From CAMQVM01 sp044433365 (lineage in GTDB: Bacteria > Bacteroidota > Bacteroidia > Bacteroidales > Rikenellaceae): a DNA stretch of 15,771 bases. Under the pieces are notes generated by a model. It did no database searches and was not told where the DNA came from. It worked only from the letters and a program-made list of their open reading frames with translations. The DNA is taken from assembly GCA_044433365.1 (NCBI GenBank), contig JAWXTR010000079.1:1-15771 (forward strand). Direction: 5' to 3'. Both the position numbers and the translations under genes were made by a program. Positions 1-7,153 of the stretch are shown here, piece after piece. How positions within the stretch are numbered: the first letter of the stretch is position 1; every line of letters begins with the position of its first letter.

Positions 1-50
1 TAAGTCTGTGTCTAAAATCGGCTCATTCTCAAAATCTGTTGTTACCCCCC

Positions 51-167
51 TCAAACAAGTAATTTTTCAATTCGGTAAAAGAAAAACGTTAAAGATTTAA
101 CACCTCTAAGACGATGCCTAAAATCTTTAATTTTTGAGTTAAGAGCTTCGGCTCTTGCGTTATTTGC
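51..167 (-). pseudogene. Relic of ISL3/ISAon1-type transposase C-terminus
   Basis: Read on the minus strand from 167 down to a TGA at 51-53, this stretch gives 38 sense codons including RAEALNSKIKDFRHRLRGV followed by SLTFFFYRIEKLLV. The pattern A-E-x-x-N-x-K-I-K-x-F-R, then R-G-V, then F-F-x-Y-R, resembles the C-terminal end of the DDE transposases annotated in Bacteroidetes as ISL3 or ISAon1 family. The frame is blocked directly upstream by TAG at 168-170. Beyond that lies REP-repeat DNA, so the body of the transposase is missing. It is best read as a decayed insertion-sequence remnant. The family call rests on recalled motif similarity, not a database search. Confidence 0.6.
141..156 (+). 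other. UUCG tetraloop hairpin
   Basis: AAGAGC and GCTCTT form a perfect 6-bp stem around TTCG, a C(UUCG)G tetraloop if transcribed on the plus strand. It overlaps the transposase relic, where the same bases encode part of the conserved R-A-E-A-L stretch on the minus strand, so it may be a coincidence of coding sequence. No T-run follows. Confidence 0.35.
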
Positions 168-199
168 CTAAAAAGAATAACCTACTGCTGTTATGTTAC

Positions 200-224
200 A
201 GACGTAGCAGGGCTACGTCTCTAC
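200..224 (-). repeat. REP-like hairpin, copy 1
   Basis: Arms AGACGTAGC and GCTACGTCT (200-220) flank the 3-nt loop AGG and are followed by CTAC at 221-224. Read on the minus strand this is a GTAG tetranucleotide next to a hairpin, the usual architecture of REP elements mobilised by RAYT (IS200-like tyrosine) transposases. A 36-nt block around it (194-229) recurs exactly at 365-400. No RAYT gene is in the window. Confidence 0.8.
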
Positions 225-286
225 TGCTGAGTCGCCAACACCCCGATTTGTTTTCAACCCCCTTTTTTAAACATAACACCGCACAG

Positions 287-311
287 GTAGAGACGTAGCC
301 CTGCTACGTCT
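287..311 (+). repeat. REP-like hairpin, copy 2 (inverted)
   Basis: GTAG at 287-290 precedes the same 9-bp arms around loop CCT (291-311). This copy is inverted relative to copies 1 and 3, giving the head-to-head arrangement typical of BIMEs. It separates two imperfect direct repeats that begin CAACACCCCGA at 236 and 317 and run into a C-rich then T-rich stretch of about 43 bp. Confidence 0.8.
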
Positions 312-370
312 GAAAACAACACCCCGAATTGTTTTAAACCTTTTTTTTAAAACATAGCGATTTGTGTTAC

Positions 371-395
371 AGACGTAGCAGGGCTACGTCTCTAC
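371..395 (-). repeat. REP-like hairpin, copy 3
   Basis: This is an exact repeat of copy 1: the hairpin lies at 371-391 and CTAC at 392-395. It sits 36 bp downstream of the htpG stop codon in the direction of htpG transcription. No conventional terminator with a T-run is visible there, so this hairpin could protect or terminate the htpG transcript. Confidence 0.8.
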
Positions 396-430
396 TGCTG
401 CGTGCGGAAACAAATTTTGAGAATAATCCC

Positions 431-2488
431 CTATTTTTCAATTAGTTCAACGCTACGTTTGATGAAGTTATTAAGATTTTCACCCTTTAACATACCGTTT
501 GCAAGTAGTGCTAAATCAACAAGTTGGTTACACAATTTGTTGTTTTTACCAATGGCTTTAAGTCTGTTTGAACGCTCTTTTTGAAGATTTGTGATTTTAT
601 CGCTAAGTTCACGGCGCATTGTTTTTTCTGCATCCGATAGTTCGTCCTCTTTTTTATCTTTTATAAGCGTATCAAGCGATGATTTCTCTTTTGTAAGCGA
701 CGAAAGCTCAACCTCCATATTGCGAACATCCTCGCCAATCTCTTTTTCACTTTGCGTAAGAGTTTCAATCACTAATGGGTGGTTACCGTTTACGATTACA
801 TTGTAGCTCTCTGGCATTTGACCATAGAAAGAGTATGCCCCACCCATTTGCGACATATCTTTCATACGACGCATATATTCGTTTTGAGTGATAAGTACAG
901 GATTTTCCTCTTCTGAAAGAGCCTCGAAGCTAACCATATAGTTCACCTTTTCGTCTGTTGGAAGTTGACCCTCAAAAATTGGACGAAGAGTGTCTTGTTG
1001 CGATGTACTTAGCGACATTGTGCGAACCTCATCTTTTACGATAATCTTATCGGCAACATCTGAGTCGACACGGACAAAACGACATTTCTCGTTTTTGCTC
1101 TCAAAATAGCTAATAAAGTGGTTTTCAAGCGGACTTGTCATCTCTAACACATCATAACCTTTAGCTTTACAACTTTCGATAAACGAATATTGTTTTTCGG
1201 TATCGTTGCTGTAAATATAGATTGTATCGCCGTTTTTGTCGGTTTGATTCTCTTTAACAAGTGTGTTATACTCCTCAGCTGTGAAATATTTACCCTCTGT
1301 ATTTTTTAGAAGAGTGTAAGAAGTAGAGCGTTCTGCAAATTTTTCGTCAGACACAATACCATATTGGATAAAAATCTTCAAATCATCCCATTTCTCTTCA
1401 AAATCTTCACGACTAGCAACGAAAATTTCGGCTAAACGATCTGAAACTTTTTTAGAGATATGGTTTGAGATTTTTTTAACATTCGAGTCGCTTTGTAGGT
1501 AGCTACGAGATACGTTTAGCGGAATATCTGGCGAGTCGATAACACCATGAAGAAGAGTTAAAAACTCTGGAACAATACCCTCAACACTATCAGTTACAAA
1601 TACTTGATTGCAGTAAAGTTGTATTTTATTCTTTTGAATCTCGAAGTTATTACGGATTTTTGGGAAATATAGCACACCTGTTAGATTAAATGGATAATCT
1701 ACATTTAGGTGGATATGAAATAGTGAATCTTCAGCCATTGGATAAAGTTCACGGTAGAATTTAGCGTAATCTTCATCTTTTAGCTCAGATGGTGTGCGAG
1801 TCCAAAGTGGGTTTGTGTCGTTTACGATATTATCTTCGTCGGTTTCGACCATTTTACCATCTTTCCACTCCTCTTTTTTACCAAATTTAATAGTTACAGG
1901 AAGGAAGCGGCAATATTTCGAAAGAAGCTCTTTAATGCGTGCTTTTGATGCAAATTCAACGCTATCTTCTGCAAGATATAGCTTAATTTCAGTACCTCGT
2001 TGCTCTTTTTCAATCTCTTCAAGGGTATATTCTGTAGAGCCATCGCAGCTCCATTTTACTGCTTTTGCACCCTCACGATATGAAAGAGTAGAAAGCTCAA
2101 CTTTTTCAGCCACCATAAACGATGAGTAGAAACCTAGACCGAAGTGACCGATAATTGCAGCGGAGCTATTTTTATATTTTTCTAAAAACTCCTCTGCACC
2201 TGAAAAAGCGATTTGGTTGATATATTTATCCACCTCCTCAGCTGTCATACCGATACCACTATCGATAATTGTGATAGTTTTTGCCTCTTCATCCACTTTC
2301 ACCTCAACTGAAAGAGAGTCGATAGAGCCACCAAACTCACCAGAGATAGATAATGTACGAAGTTTGCTTGTTGCATCTACTGCATTTGATACCAATTCAC
2401 GAAGAAAGATGTCGTGTTCTGAGTATAAGAATTTTTTGATAATTGGGAAGATGTTCTCTGTAGTAACACCAATTTTACCTGTTGCCAT
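431..2488 (-). CDS. htpG: Chaperone protein HtpG (bacterial Hsp90)
   Basis: An ATP-dependent cytosolic Hsp90 chaperone that acts as a homodimer on late folding intermediates. The GHKL ATPase domain is clear: catalytic Glu31 and Asn35 in ELVSNAVDAT, nucleotide-binding Asp76 in DSGIGM, and the glycine-rich lid GHFGLGF at 114-120. The middle domain carries LNVSRSYLQSD with Arg328, equivalent to the ATP-contacting arginine. A charged C-terminal dimerisation region with coiled-coil-like E/K segments follows from about residue 610. At 685 residues it is longer than the E. coli protein (about 624) but about usual for Bacteroidetes. The ATG at 2488 starts MATGKIGVTTENIF, and no better upstream start is seen. 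It lies 101 bp downstream of the recombinase gene on the same strand, but that gap has its own promoter-like sequence, so htpG may be transcribed alone. Confidence 0.97.
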   Translation of the reverse strand: MATGKIGVTTENIFPIIKKFLYSEHDIFLRELVSNAVDATSKLRTLSISGEFGGSIDSLSVEVKVDEEAKTITIIDSGIGMTAEEVDKYINQIAFSGAEEFLEKYKNSSAAIIGHFGLGFYSSFMVAEKVELSTLSYREGAKAVKWSCDGSTEYTLEEIEKEQRGTEIKLYLAEDSVEFASKARIKELLSKYCRFLPVTIKFGKKEEWKDGKMVETDEDNIVNDTNPLWTRTPSELKDEDYAKFYRELYPMAEDSLFHIHLNVDYPFNLTGVLYFPKIRNNFEIQKNKIQLYCNQVFVTDSVEGIVPEFLTLLHGVIDSPDIPLNVSRSYLQSDSNVKKISNHISKKVSDRLAEIFVASREDFEEKWDDLKIFIQYGIVSDEKFAERSTSYTLLKNTEGKYFTAEEYNTLVKENQTDKNGDTIYIYSNDTEKQYSFIESCKAKGYDVLEMTSPLENHFISYFESKNEKCRFVRVDSDVADKIIVKDEVRTMSLSTSQQDTLRPIFEGQLPTDEKVNYMVSFEALSEEENPVLITQNEYMRRMKDMSQMGGAYSFYGQMPESYNVIVNGNHPLVIETLTQSEKEIGEDVRNMEVELSSLTKEKSSLDTLIKDKKEDELSDAEKTMRRELSDKITNLQKERSNRLKAIGKNNKLCNQLVDLALLANGMLKGENLNNFIKRSVELIEK

Positions 2489-2531
2489 AATATATTATTT
2501 TAAGATTTTTAGTAAATATATTATTCATTTT

Positions 2532-2547
2532 TCAAATTGTGTGCCAA
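2532..2547 (-). promoter_or_regulatory. Sigma-54-like promoter candidate for htpG
   Basis: On the minus strand the sequence reads TTGGCAC-acaat-TTGA, close to the sigma-54 consensus TGGCAC-N5-TTGC. The -24 half is complete and the spacing correct, but the last base of the -12 half is A instead of C. It would start transcription about 35 nt before the htpG ATG. A second TGGCAC lies 16 bp upstream, within a TGCCA/TGGCA dyad. A chance match in AT-rich DNA is possible. Confidence 0.3.
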
Positions 2548-2589
2548 TACCATTATCGTGCCATTTTGGCATAAAATATGACAAAACTG

Positions 2590-3483
2590 CTACTGTTTTG
2601 TGTCACTTCCAAACAGTTTTTCGATATTTTTGCGCTTTTGTGACGTATCTATATGAGTATATATCTCGGTTGTCACAATGCTTTCGTGTCCTAACATCTG
2701 TTGCAAAGCACGAATATCGGCACCACCTTTTATTAAAAGTGAGGCAAAAGTGTGGCGAAAAGTGTGCGGACTCACCTTTTTTTCGATTCCTGCACTACTT
2801 GCCACCTCTTTTACGATATTAAACACCATTACTCGGCTTATTCTCTTACCACGACGATTTAGAAAGAGGTAATTTTGATGTTTTGCATCAATTACCGATA
2901 CTCTTCGCTCCTCTCTGTAGAGATTTACCGCTTTTATTGCCGCTGCTCCAACTGGGACTAATCGCTCTTTATCGCCTTTACCCACAACTCGCAAATATCC
3001 ACTCTCAAAAAACAAATCAGATAATTTTAGCTCTATTAACTCCGATACACGAAGTCCACTACTATATAGTAGCTCCAAAATAGCACGATTGCGATGGGCT
3101 AAAGGCTCCGAGAGGTCGATAGAATCTAGCATTTTGTGCACCTCCTCCGAGGTGAGATATGATGGAATTTTGCGCACCACCTTTGGTGAGTCGATTAAAT
3201 CGGTTGGGAGCATATCGATTTTGTCGTACACATATAAATAGTTGTAAAAACTCTTTATTCCGCTGAGAATTCTTGCTTGAGAGGTGCGGTTTACTCCGCT
3301 TTCGTAGAGATGGAGCAGATACGACTCAATCTCCTCCATTTTTATCGAAAAAATATTGCCTTCGTAATACTCTTTTAGTCCGCTAATATCTCGAATATAG
3401 GCTTCGATACTGTTTGCCGACAATTTTTTTTCCAATAAAAGATAGGTTTTATACTCTATTAACTCTTGTTCAATATCTCTCAT
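2590..3483 (-). CDS. xerD: XerC/XerD-type tyrosine site-specific recombinase
   Basis: A cytosolic tyrosine recombinase of the Xer type, expected to act with a partner at dif to resolve chromosome dimers. All catalytic residues are present: Arg145 in SSGLRVSEL, Lys169 in VVGKGDKERLVP, His240 and Arg243 in SPHTFRHTFAS, His266 in QQMLGHES, and nucleophile Tyr275 in TEIYTHID. The N-terminal SAM-like core-binding domain spans about residues 5-90. The length of 297 is usual for XerC/XerD, and there is no phage-integrase-style extension. XerD is preferred to XerC from general resemblance, but the two are hard to separate by eye. It is divergent from the antiporter gene and upstream of htpG. Nothing suggests it belongs to a mobile element, although relics lie about 2.4 kb away. 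Confidence 0.87.
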   Translation of the reverse strand: MRDIEQELIEYKTYLLLEKKLSANSIEAYIRDISGLKEYYEGNIFSIKMEEIESYLLHLYESGVNRTSQARILSGIKSFYNYLYVYDKIDMLPTDLIDSPKVVRKIPSYLTSEEVHKMLDSIDLSEPLAHRNRAILELLYSSGLRVSELIELKLSDLFFESGYLRVVGKGDKERLVPVGAAAIKAVNLYREERRVSVIDAKHQNYLFLNRRGKRISRVMVFNIVKEVASSAGIEKKVSPHTFRHTFASLLIKGGADIRALQQMLGHESIVTTEIYTHIDTSQKRKNIEKLFGSDTKQ

Positions 3484-3502
3484 AATTTGTTTTTATTATT
3501 TA

Positions 3503-3510
3503 CAAATATA
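3503..3510 (-). promoter_or_regulatory. Bacteroidetes -7 box for xerD
   Basis: The minus strand reads TATATTTG, matching TAnnTTTG, the -7 element of the Bacteroidetes primary sigma factor. It lies 20 nt before the xerD ATG. A weak TTTT-type -33 element lies about 22 nt further upstream. The implied leader is very short. Confidence 0.5.
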
Positions 3511-3639
3511 CTCTATTCGTTTTAATAATTTACGAAAAACAGTAGAAAAAGTTTAATTGTTGAATTTTAAGATATTAATTATCAGCAAGAAAAATTTGTT
3601 TTTAGTGAATTTCAGTGAATAATGGCGTATATTTTTTTA

Positions 3640-3647
3640 TATCTTTA
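3640..3647 (+). promoter_or_regulatory. Possible -7 box for nhaD
   Basis: TATCTTTA departs from TAnnTTTG at one position and lies about 60 nt before the nhaD ATG. There is no TTTG at the expected -33 distance, so support is modest. Confidence 0.35.
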
Positions 3648-3707
3648 GCCCGATTTTTTAGGTAAAACTAATGGTAACGACTAAATTTATACTAAATAAT
3701 AAAAACT

Positions 3708-5141
3708 ATGGAAATTTTACTAGTAATTATCTTTCTGCTTGGTTATATAGCGATTGCTCTCGAACATTCGCTAAAAATCAATAAAGCAGCTACGGCTCTC
3801 GTTGTAGGGGTCGTTTTGTGGGTCGTCTATGCTATTTTTGCTCCTGAGTTGGCAATAGAGCTAAGTGGCGAAGAGTTTGAGGCGTTTGTAAACGATAATT
3901 CAGCTATTGCTTCACTCCCTCTGGTGAGTCAAGCTGTAAAATTCATTGTAGAGGTGCAGATTATCGAACATTTGGGCGAAATATCTGAAACTCTATTCTT
4001 TCTACTTGGAGCTATGACTATTGTGGAGATGATAGATGTACATGGCGGTTTTGCAATTATCACCAACCGTATTACAACTAACAGCAAAATTAAGTTAATT
4101 TGGATTGTGTCGCTTATTACCTTTATTTTGTCGGCACTACTTGATAATATGACCACCGCCATTGTTATGATTATGCTTGTGCGCCGCCTGATTATCAACT
4201 ACAAAGAGCGTTGGGTATTTGGCTCGATTATTATTATCGCTGCAAATAGTGGTGGGGCATTTTCGCCTATTGGTGATATTACCACCATTATGCTTTGGGT
4301 TAAGGGTAATGTTACAGCTCAGGGAATTATTCCTGCTCTTTTCTTTCCATCGCTTGTCGCCTGTCTAATTCCTACGTGGATTGCTTCGCATTTTCTACAT
4401 GGTATGATTATGAGAGGTGAGGGTAATCAGGGGCGCAACCTAACCATCCAGAAAGAGTTTGTAACCCGTAAGGAGAGTCTACACCTACTGATTGTTGGGG
4501 TTGGCTGCTTAGTTTCGGTTCCTATTTTTAAAAGTCTTACGCATCTTCCCCCTTTTATGGGTATTCTGCTATCGCTTGGTATTATTTGGAGCTATACAGA
4601 GATAATGTATGCAAAAAAAGTGGGGGTCGATGAGTCGCTAAAACATCGTGTTCCTCGTGTGCTTAGAAGAGTAGACACTCCTACAATCCTCTTTTTCTTG
4701 GGTATATTAATGGCTGTTGCTGCTTTGCAATCTACAGGTGTTTTAGCTCACCTATCATCATTTTTAGATGAAAAGATACATAATGTGTATGTTACAAATA
4801 TCATGATTGGTATTCTTTCATCGATTGTCGATAATGTACCACTTGTGGCTGCTTCATCGGCTATGTATCCTACAGTTGACCCAGCTATGCTTGCAACCTC
4901 TGCGGATGCCATTTATATGGCAAATTTTGTTGTAGATGGAGTTTTTTGGCAATTTTTAGCATATTGCGCTGGCGTTGGTGGTAGTATTCTAATCATAGGT
5001 AGTGTGTCGGGTGTTGTAATTATGGGAATCGAAAAAATCAGCTTTGGCTGGTATGTCAAAAATATCTCATTAATGGCTTTTACTGGTTATATTGCTGGTG
5101 CAGGGGTGTTTATTTTACAAAACTACCTGCTTAGCCTATAA
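3708..5141 (+). CDS. nhaD: NhaD-type Na+/H+ antiporter
   Basis: An inner-membrane secondary transporter exchanging Na+ (or Li+) for H+, important for sodium and pH homeostasis. The 477-residue protein is hydrophobic throughout with roughly a dozen membrane segments. Diagnostic features of the NhaD branch of the ion-transporter superfamily are visible: LLDNMTTAIVMIM with Asp146-Asn147, the loop GGAFSPIGDITTIMLW (182-197), and a second Asp-Asn motif VDNVPLV (374-380). The two Asp-Asn sites fit the inverted-repeat fold of this superfamily. A soluble-looking insert of about residues 50-90 follows the second helix. The ATG at 3708 is preceded by an A-rich stretch instead of a Shine-Dalgarno. It is divergent from xerD. 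No terminator is obvious before the sulfatase gene 197 bp downstream. Confidence 0.93.
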   Translation: MEILLVIIFLLGYIAIALEHSLKINKAATALVVGVVLWVVYAIFAPELAIELSGEEFEAFVNDNSAIASLPLVSQAVKFIVEVQIIEHLGEISETLFFLLGAMTIVEMIDVHGGFAIITNRITTNSKIKLIWIVSLITFILSALLDNMTTAIVMIMLVRRLIINYKERWVFGSIIIIAANSGGAFSPIGDITTIMLWVKGNVTAQGIIPALFFPSLVACLIPTWIASHFLHGMIMRGEGNQGRNLTIQKEFVTRKESLHLLIVGVGCLVSVPIFKSLTHLPPFMGILLSLGIIWSYTEIMYAKKVGVDESLKHRVPRVLRRVDTPTILFFLGILMAVAALQSTGVLAHLSSFLDEKIHNVYVTNIMIGILSSIVDNVPLVAASSAMYPTVDPAMLATSADAIYMANFVVDGVFWQFLAYCAGVGGSILIIGSVSGVVIMGIEKISFGWYVKNISLMAFTGYIAGAGVFILQNYLLSL

Positions 5142-5148
5142 CTAAATG

Positions 5149-5169
5149 GAACTTCTAAAATTTTCAAAC
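5149..5169 (+). repeat. Partial GGAACTTCTAA-family repeat
   Basis: GGAACTTCTAAAATTTTC, 7 bp after the nhaD stop, resembles the terminal repeats of the palindromic element at 10965-11126. A near-identical sequence occurs 110 bp downstream, starting at 5258. No matching inverted partner follows this copy. Confidence 0.5.
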
Positions 5170-5244
5170 CTTTGTCGGTATGATGTACTATTTTACTTTT
5201 GTTTGTATTATATCACTATTTTTCATATTTTAATCTGTTTTTTA

Positions 5245-5252
5245 TATCTTTG
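5245..5252 (+). promoter_or_regulatory. -7 box upstream of the sulfatase gene
   Basis: TATCTTTG followed by C matches TAnnTTTG exactly. Only a T-rich stretch occupies the expected -33 position. The implied transcript would start near 5258 and carry a leader of about 80 nt that includes the hairpin at 5263-5310. Confidence 0.5.
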
Positions 5253-5257
5253 CTTTA

Positions 5258-5310
5258 GAGAACTTCTAAAATTTCTCAAAATCCCGAATTTAGGATTTTC
5301 TCTTTAGAAG
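5258..5310 (+). repeat. TTCTAA-family repeat forming a nested hairpin
   Basis: CTTCTAAA (5263-5270) pairs perfectly with TTTAGAAG (5303-5310). Inside it AAAATCC (5278-5284) pairs with GGATTTT (5293-5299) around an 8-nt loop. The unit begins GAGAACTTCTAAAATTT, matching the repeat at 5149. It could be a small MITE remnant, a folded leader of the sulfatase mRNA, or both. Confidence 0.55.
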
Positions 5311-5338
5311 ATATTAACCTGCAAAACTCAGAAAATAT

Positions 5339-6970
5339 ATGAAATCCAAAACATTACTATTTACAACGACTTCGCTTTTGGCTTTATCTATAGCACACGA
5401 AGCTAAATCATCGACAAACCCTAACAAAAAGAGCAAAGAGCAACCAAATGTGGTATTAATCGTTATAGACGATATGGGCTACAACGATTTTAGTAGCAGA
5501 GAGACCGCCCTAGATGATGTCAAAAAGTTTGGCACCCCTGGTCTTAACCGTTTGGCAAGTTCTGGAGTATTTTTTACAGATGCCTATGCCACTTGCCCTA
5601 TTAGTAGTCCTGCTCGAAATGGTATTATCACTGGTCGTTATCAGCAACGTTGGGGAAATTACTGGTTTAATCAAGGAGGTTTAGACCCAAGAGAAAAAAC
5701 CATTGCTCATCTTCTTAAAGAGAATGGCTACGATACTAAACATATTGGTAAAGTACATCTTAATGGTGGTCCTACACAACACCCTATGGATAGAGGATTT
5801 GACGAATTTATTGGTTTTATAAACCACACTTGGGACTATAAACGACTTAGTCAAAAAGATGTTCAGGCTTATGCCGACAAAGGTGTTCAAGTCCCTAACG
5901 GATTTGGTTCGTGTCAAGATGTTGGTGCACTATGGAGAGATAGAGACCCTATAGGGGCAGATTACGACGATACTGAGGCGTACACTACCGAAATTTTCAC
6001 CGACGAAGCAATAGAATTTATGAATAGAGAGAGAGGTGATAATCCATTTTTTGTAACTCTTTCATACAACGCTGTACACCAACCTACCTATGTAATGGAT
6101 AAAGAGTACGCCGAAAAAGTGGGAATTGAGTATGAGCCATGGGATAGAAATGCAGAAAAATGGGCATTTCCATATTGGGAACCAACCGATATATCACAAA
6201 AAGATTTTCATGCGAAATATGGTCGTATGAGTGAAGTTGTGCCAGATGGTCGTATAAGATATATGACCCAACTTTTGGCACTCGACGATGCAATAAACAA
6301 GCTGCTCGACAATCTAACAGAGAGTGGAGAGCTAGAGAATACTCTAATAATATGTATCTCAGACAATGGTGGAGAAACAGCAGGCTACTCAAATAACGAA
6401 CCCCTAAAAGGTCATAAATATATGCTTGGTGAGGGTGGTATTAGAGTGCCAATGATGGTCTCGTATCCAAGTAAAATTAAGCCTAATCAGATTTCTAATA
6501 CACTTGTTTCTGGTCTTGATATTTTACCTACAATTCTCGAATACACAGGTATAGAAAACATACCTACAAACCTTGATGGCAAGTCGTTAACATCTATTTT
6601 AAAAGGGAAAAAAGAGGTTATTCACGATGCACTTGTTTGGGATATAACCACAATAGGCAATGCAACAGAAAAAAATCAAAATTTTGCAGTTAGAAAAGGC
6701 GATTGGAAGCTTGTTGTATCGCCTGGGCACGGAATACAGGGGTATAAATTGGACGAAAAAGGCATAGCAACACTAACGCACTCAAAATATCCTAGCGGAA
6801 CAGTACTTTTTAACCTTAAAGATGATATTTCTGAAACAACCGACTTAGCAGCAAAATATCCAGAAAAAGCAGAAGAACTTCTAAAAATTTATAAGCAGTG
6901 GAGAAGTGAGATGGAGGATCCAACTATTTATCGAGATAAAGCGGCTGTGTATGAGAGTTATTGTCGTTAA
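5339..6970 (+). CDS. Exported Ser-type sulfatase
   Basis: A sulfate-ester hydrolase of the formylglycine-dependent (S1) family, probably periplasmic. A Sec signal peptide spans about residues 1-24, with no lipobox. Maturation motif S89-S90-P91-A92-R93 followed by NGIITGRY fits [C/S]-x-P-x-R, so the residue converted to formylglycine is Ser89; Cys86 just before it is out of register. Metal and sulfate ligands are visible: Asp44-Asp45 in VIDDMGYND, Lys137 and His139 in HIGKVHL, His247 in NAVHQPT, Asp342-Asn343 in SDNGGE, and Lys360. Ser-type enzymes need an anSME radical-SAM maturase, which is not in the window. The 543 residues are a usual length, and the C-terminal subdomain NLKDDISETTDLA is intact. 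There is no SusC/SusD pair, glycosidase or regulator nearby, so the substrate cannot be inferred. The start is supported by the signal peptide. Confidence 0.92.
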   Translation: MKSKTLLFTTTSLLALSIAHEAKSSTNPNKKSKEQPNVVLIVIDDMGYNDFSSRETALDDVKKFGTPGLNRLASSGVFFTDAYATCPISSPARNGIITGRYQQRWGNYWFNQGGLDPREKTIAHLLKENGYDTKHIGKVHLNGGPTQHPMDRGFDEFIGFINHTWDYKRLSQKDVQAYADKGVQVPNGFGSCQDVGALWRDRDPIGADYDDTEAYTTEIFTDEAIEFMNRERGDNPFFVTLSYNAVHQPTYVMDKEYAEKVGIEYEPWDRNAEKWAFPYWEPTDISQKDFHAKYGRMSEVVPDGRIRYMTQLLALDDAINKLLDNLTESGELENTLIICISDNGGETAGYSNNEPLKGHKYMLGEGGIRVPMMVSYPSKIKPNQISNTLVSGLDILPTILEYTGIENIPTNLDGKSLTSILKGKKEVIHDALVWDITTIGNATEKNQNFAVRKGDWKLVVSPGHGIQGYKLDEKGIATLTHSKYPSGTVLFNLKDDISETTDLAAKYPEKAEELLKIYKQWRSEMEDPTIYRDKAAVYESYCR

Positions 6971-7016
6971 TATATAATGTAAATAAAGAGGATGACTCAA
7001 AAGTCCCTAAAATAGG

Positions 7017-7133
7017 CGTATTCGCAAAAACATTTTTGCGGATACGTCTCACAATTTCCTTTGAAAATTGTGCGCTCAGTGGTCTCGAAGAGCCACTGAA
7101 GGCGTGTTTTTGTTCACTTTTTTTTAAAAAGTG
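7017..7133. repeat. Series of four consecutive hairpins
   Basis: Hairpin 1 (7017-7046) has 14-nt arms CGTATTCGCAAAAA and TTTTTGCGGATACG with one wobble and a 2-nt loop. Hairpin 2 (7050-7072) pairs CACAATTT with AAATTGTG. Hairpin 3 (7077-7098) pairs CAGTGG with CCACTG, with an inner CTC/GAG stem closing a GAA loop. Hairpin 4 (7115-7133) pairs CACTTTTT with AAAAAGTG. Spacing between them is short, as in a structured RNA or a folded single-stranded DNA element. Any of them could also help terminate the sulfatase transcript. Confidence 0.65.
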
Positions 7134-7153
7134 TTAAATATAGTTTTTAAGAA

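Noticed and set aside
194..400. CRISPR array
   Set aside because: Repeats are palindromic, alternate in strand, and have unequal spacing with related intervening DNA; no cas gene is nearby.
2548..2574. Second sigma-54-like match TGGCACGATAATGGT upstream of htpG
   Set aside because: The -12 half TGGT departs from TTGC at two positions; only the nearer match was kept as a candidate.
2217..2822. 201-residue open frame on the plus strand
   Set aside because: It is antisense to htpG and the recombinase gene, both of which have full catalytic motifs; its translation is Ser/Phe/Ile-rich shadow sequence with no domain.
2590..3483. Integrase of a mobile element
   Set aside because: Its length, domain layout and catalytic spacing fit housekeeping Xer recombinases, and there is no attachment-site duplication or cargo beside it.
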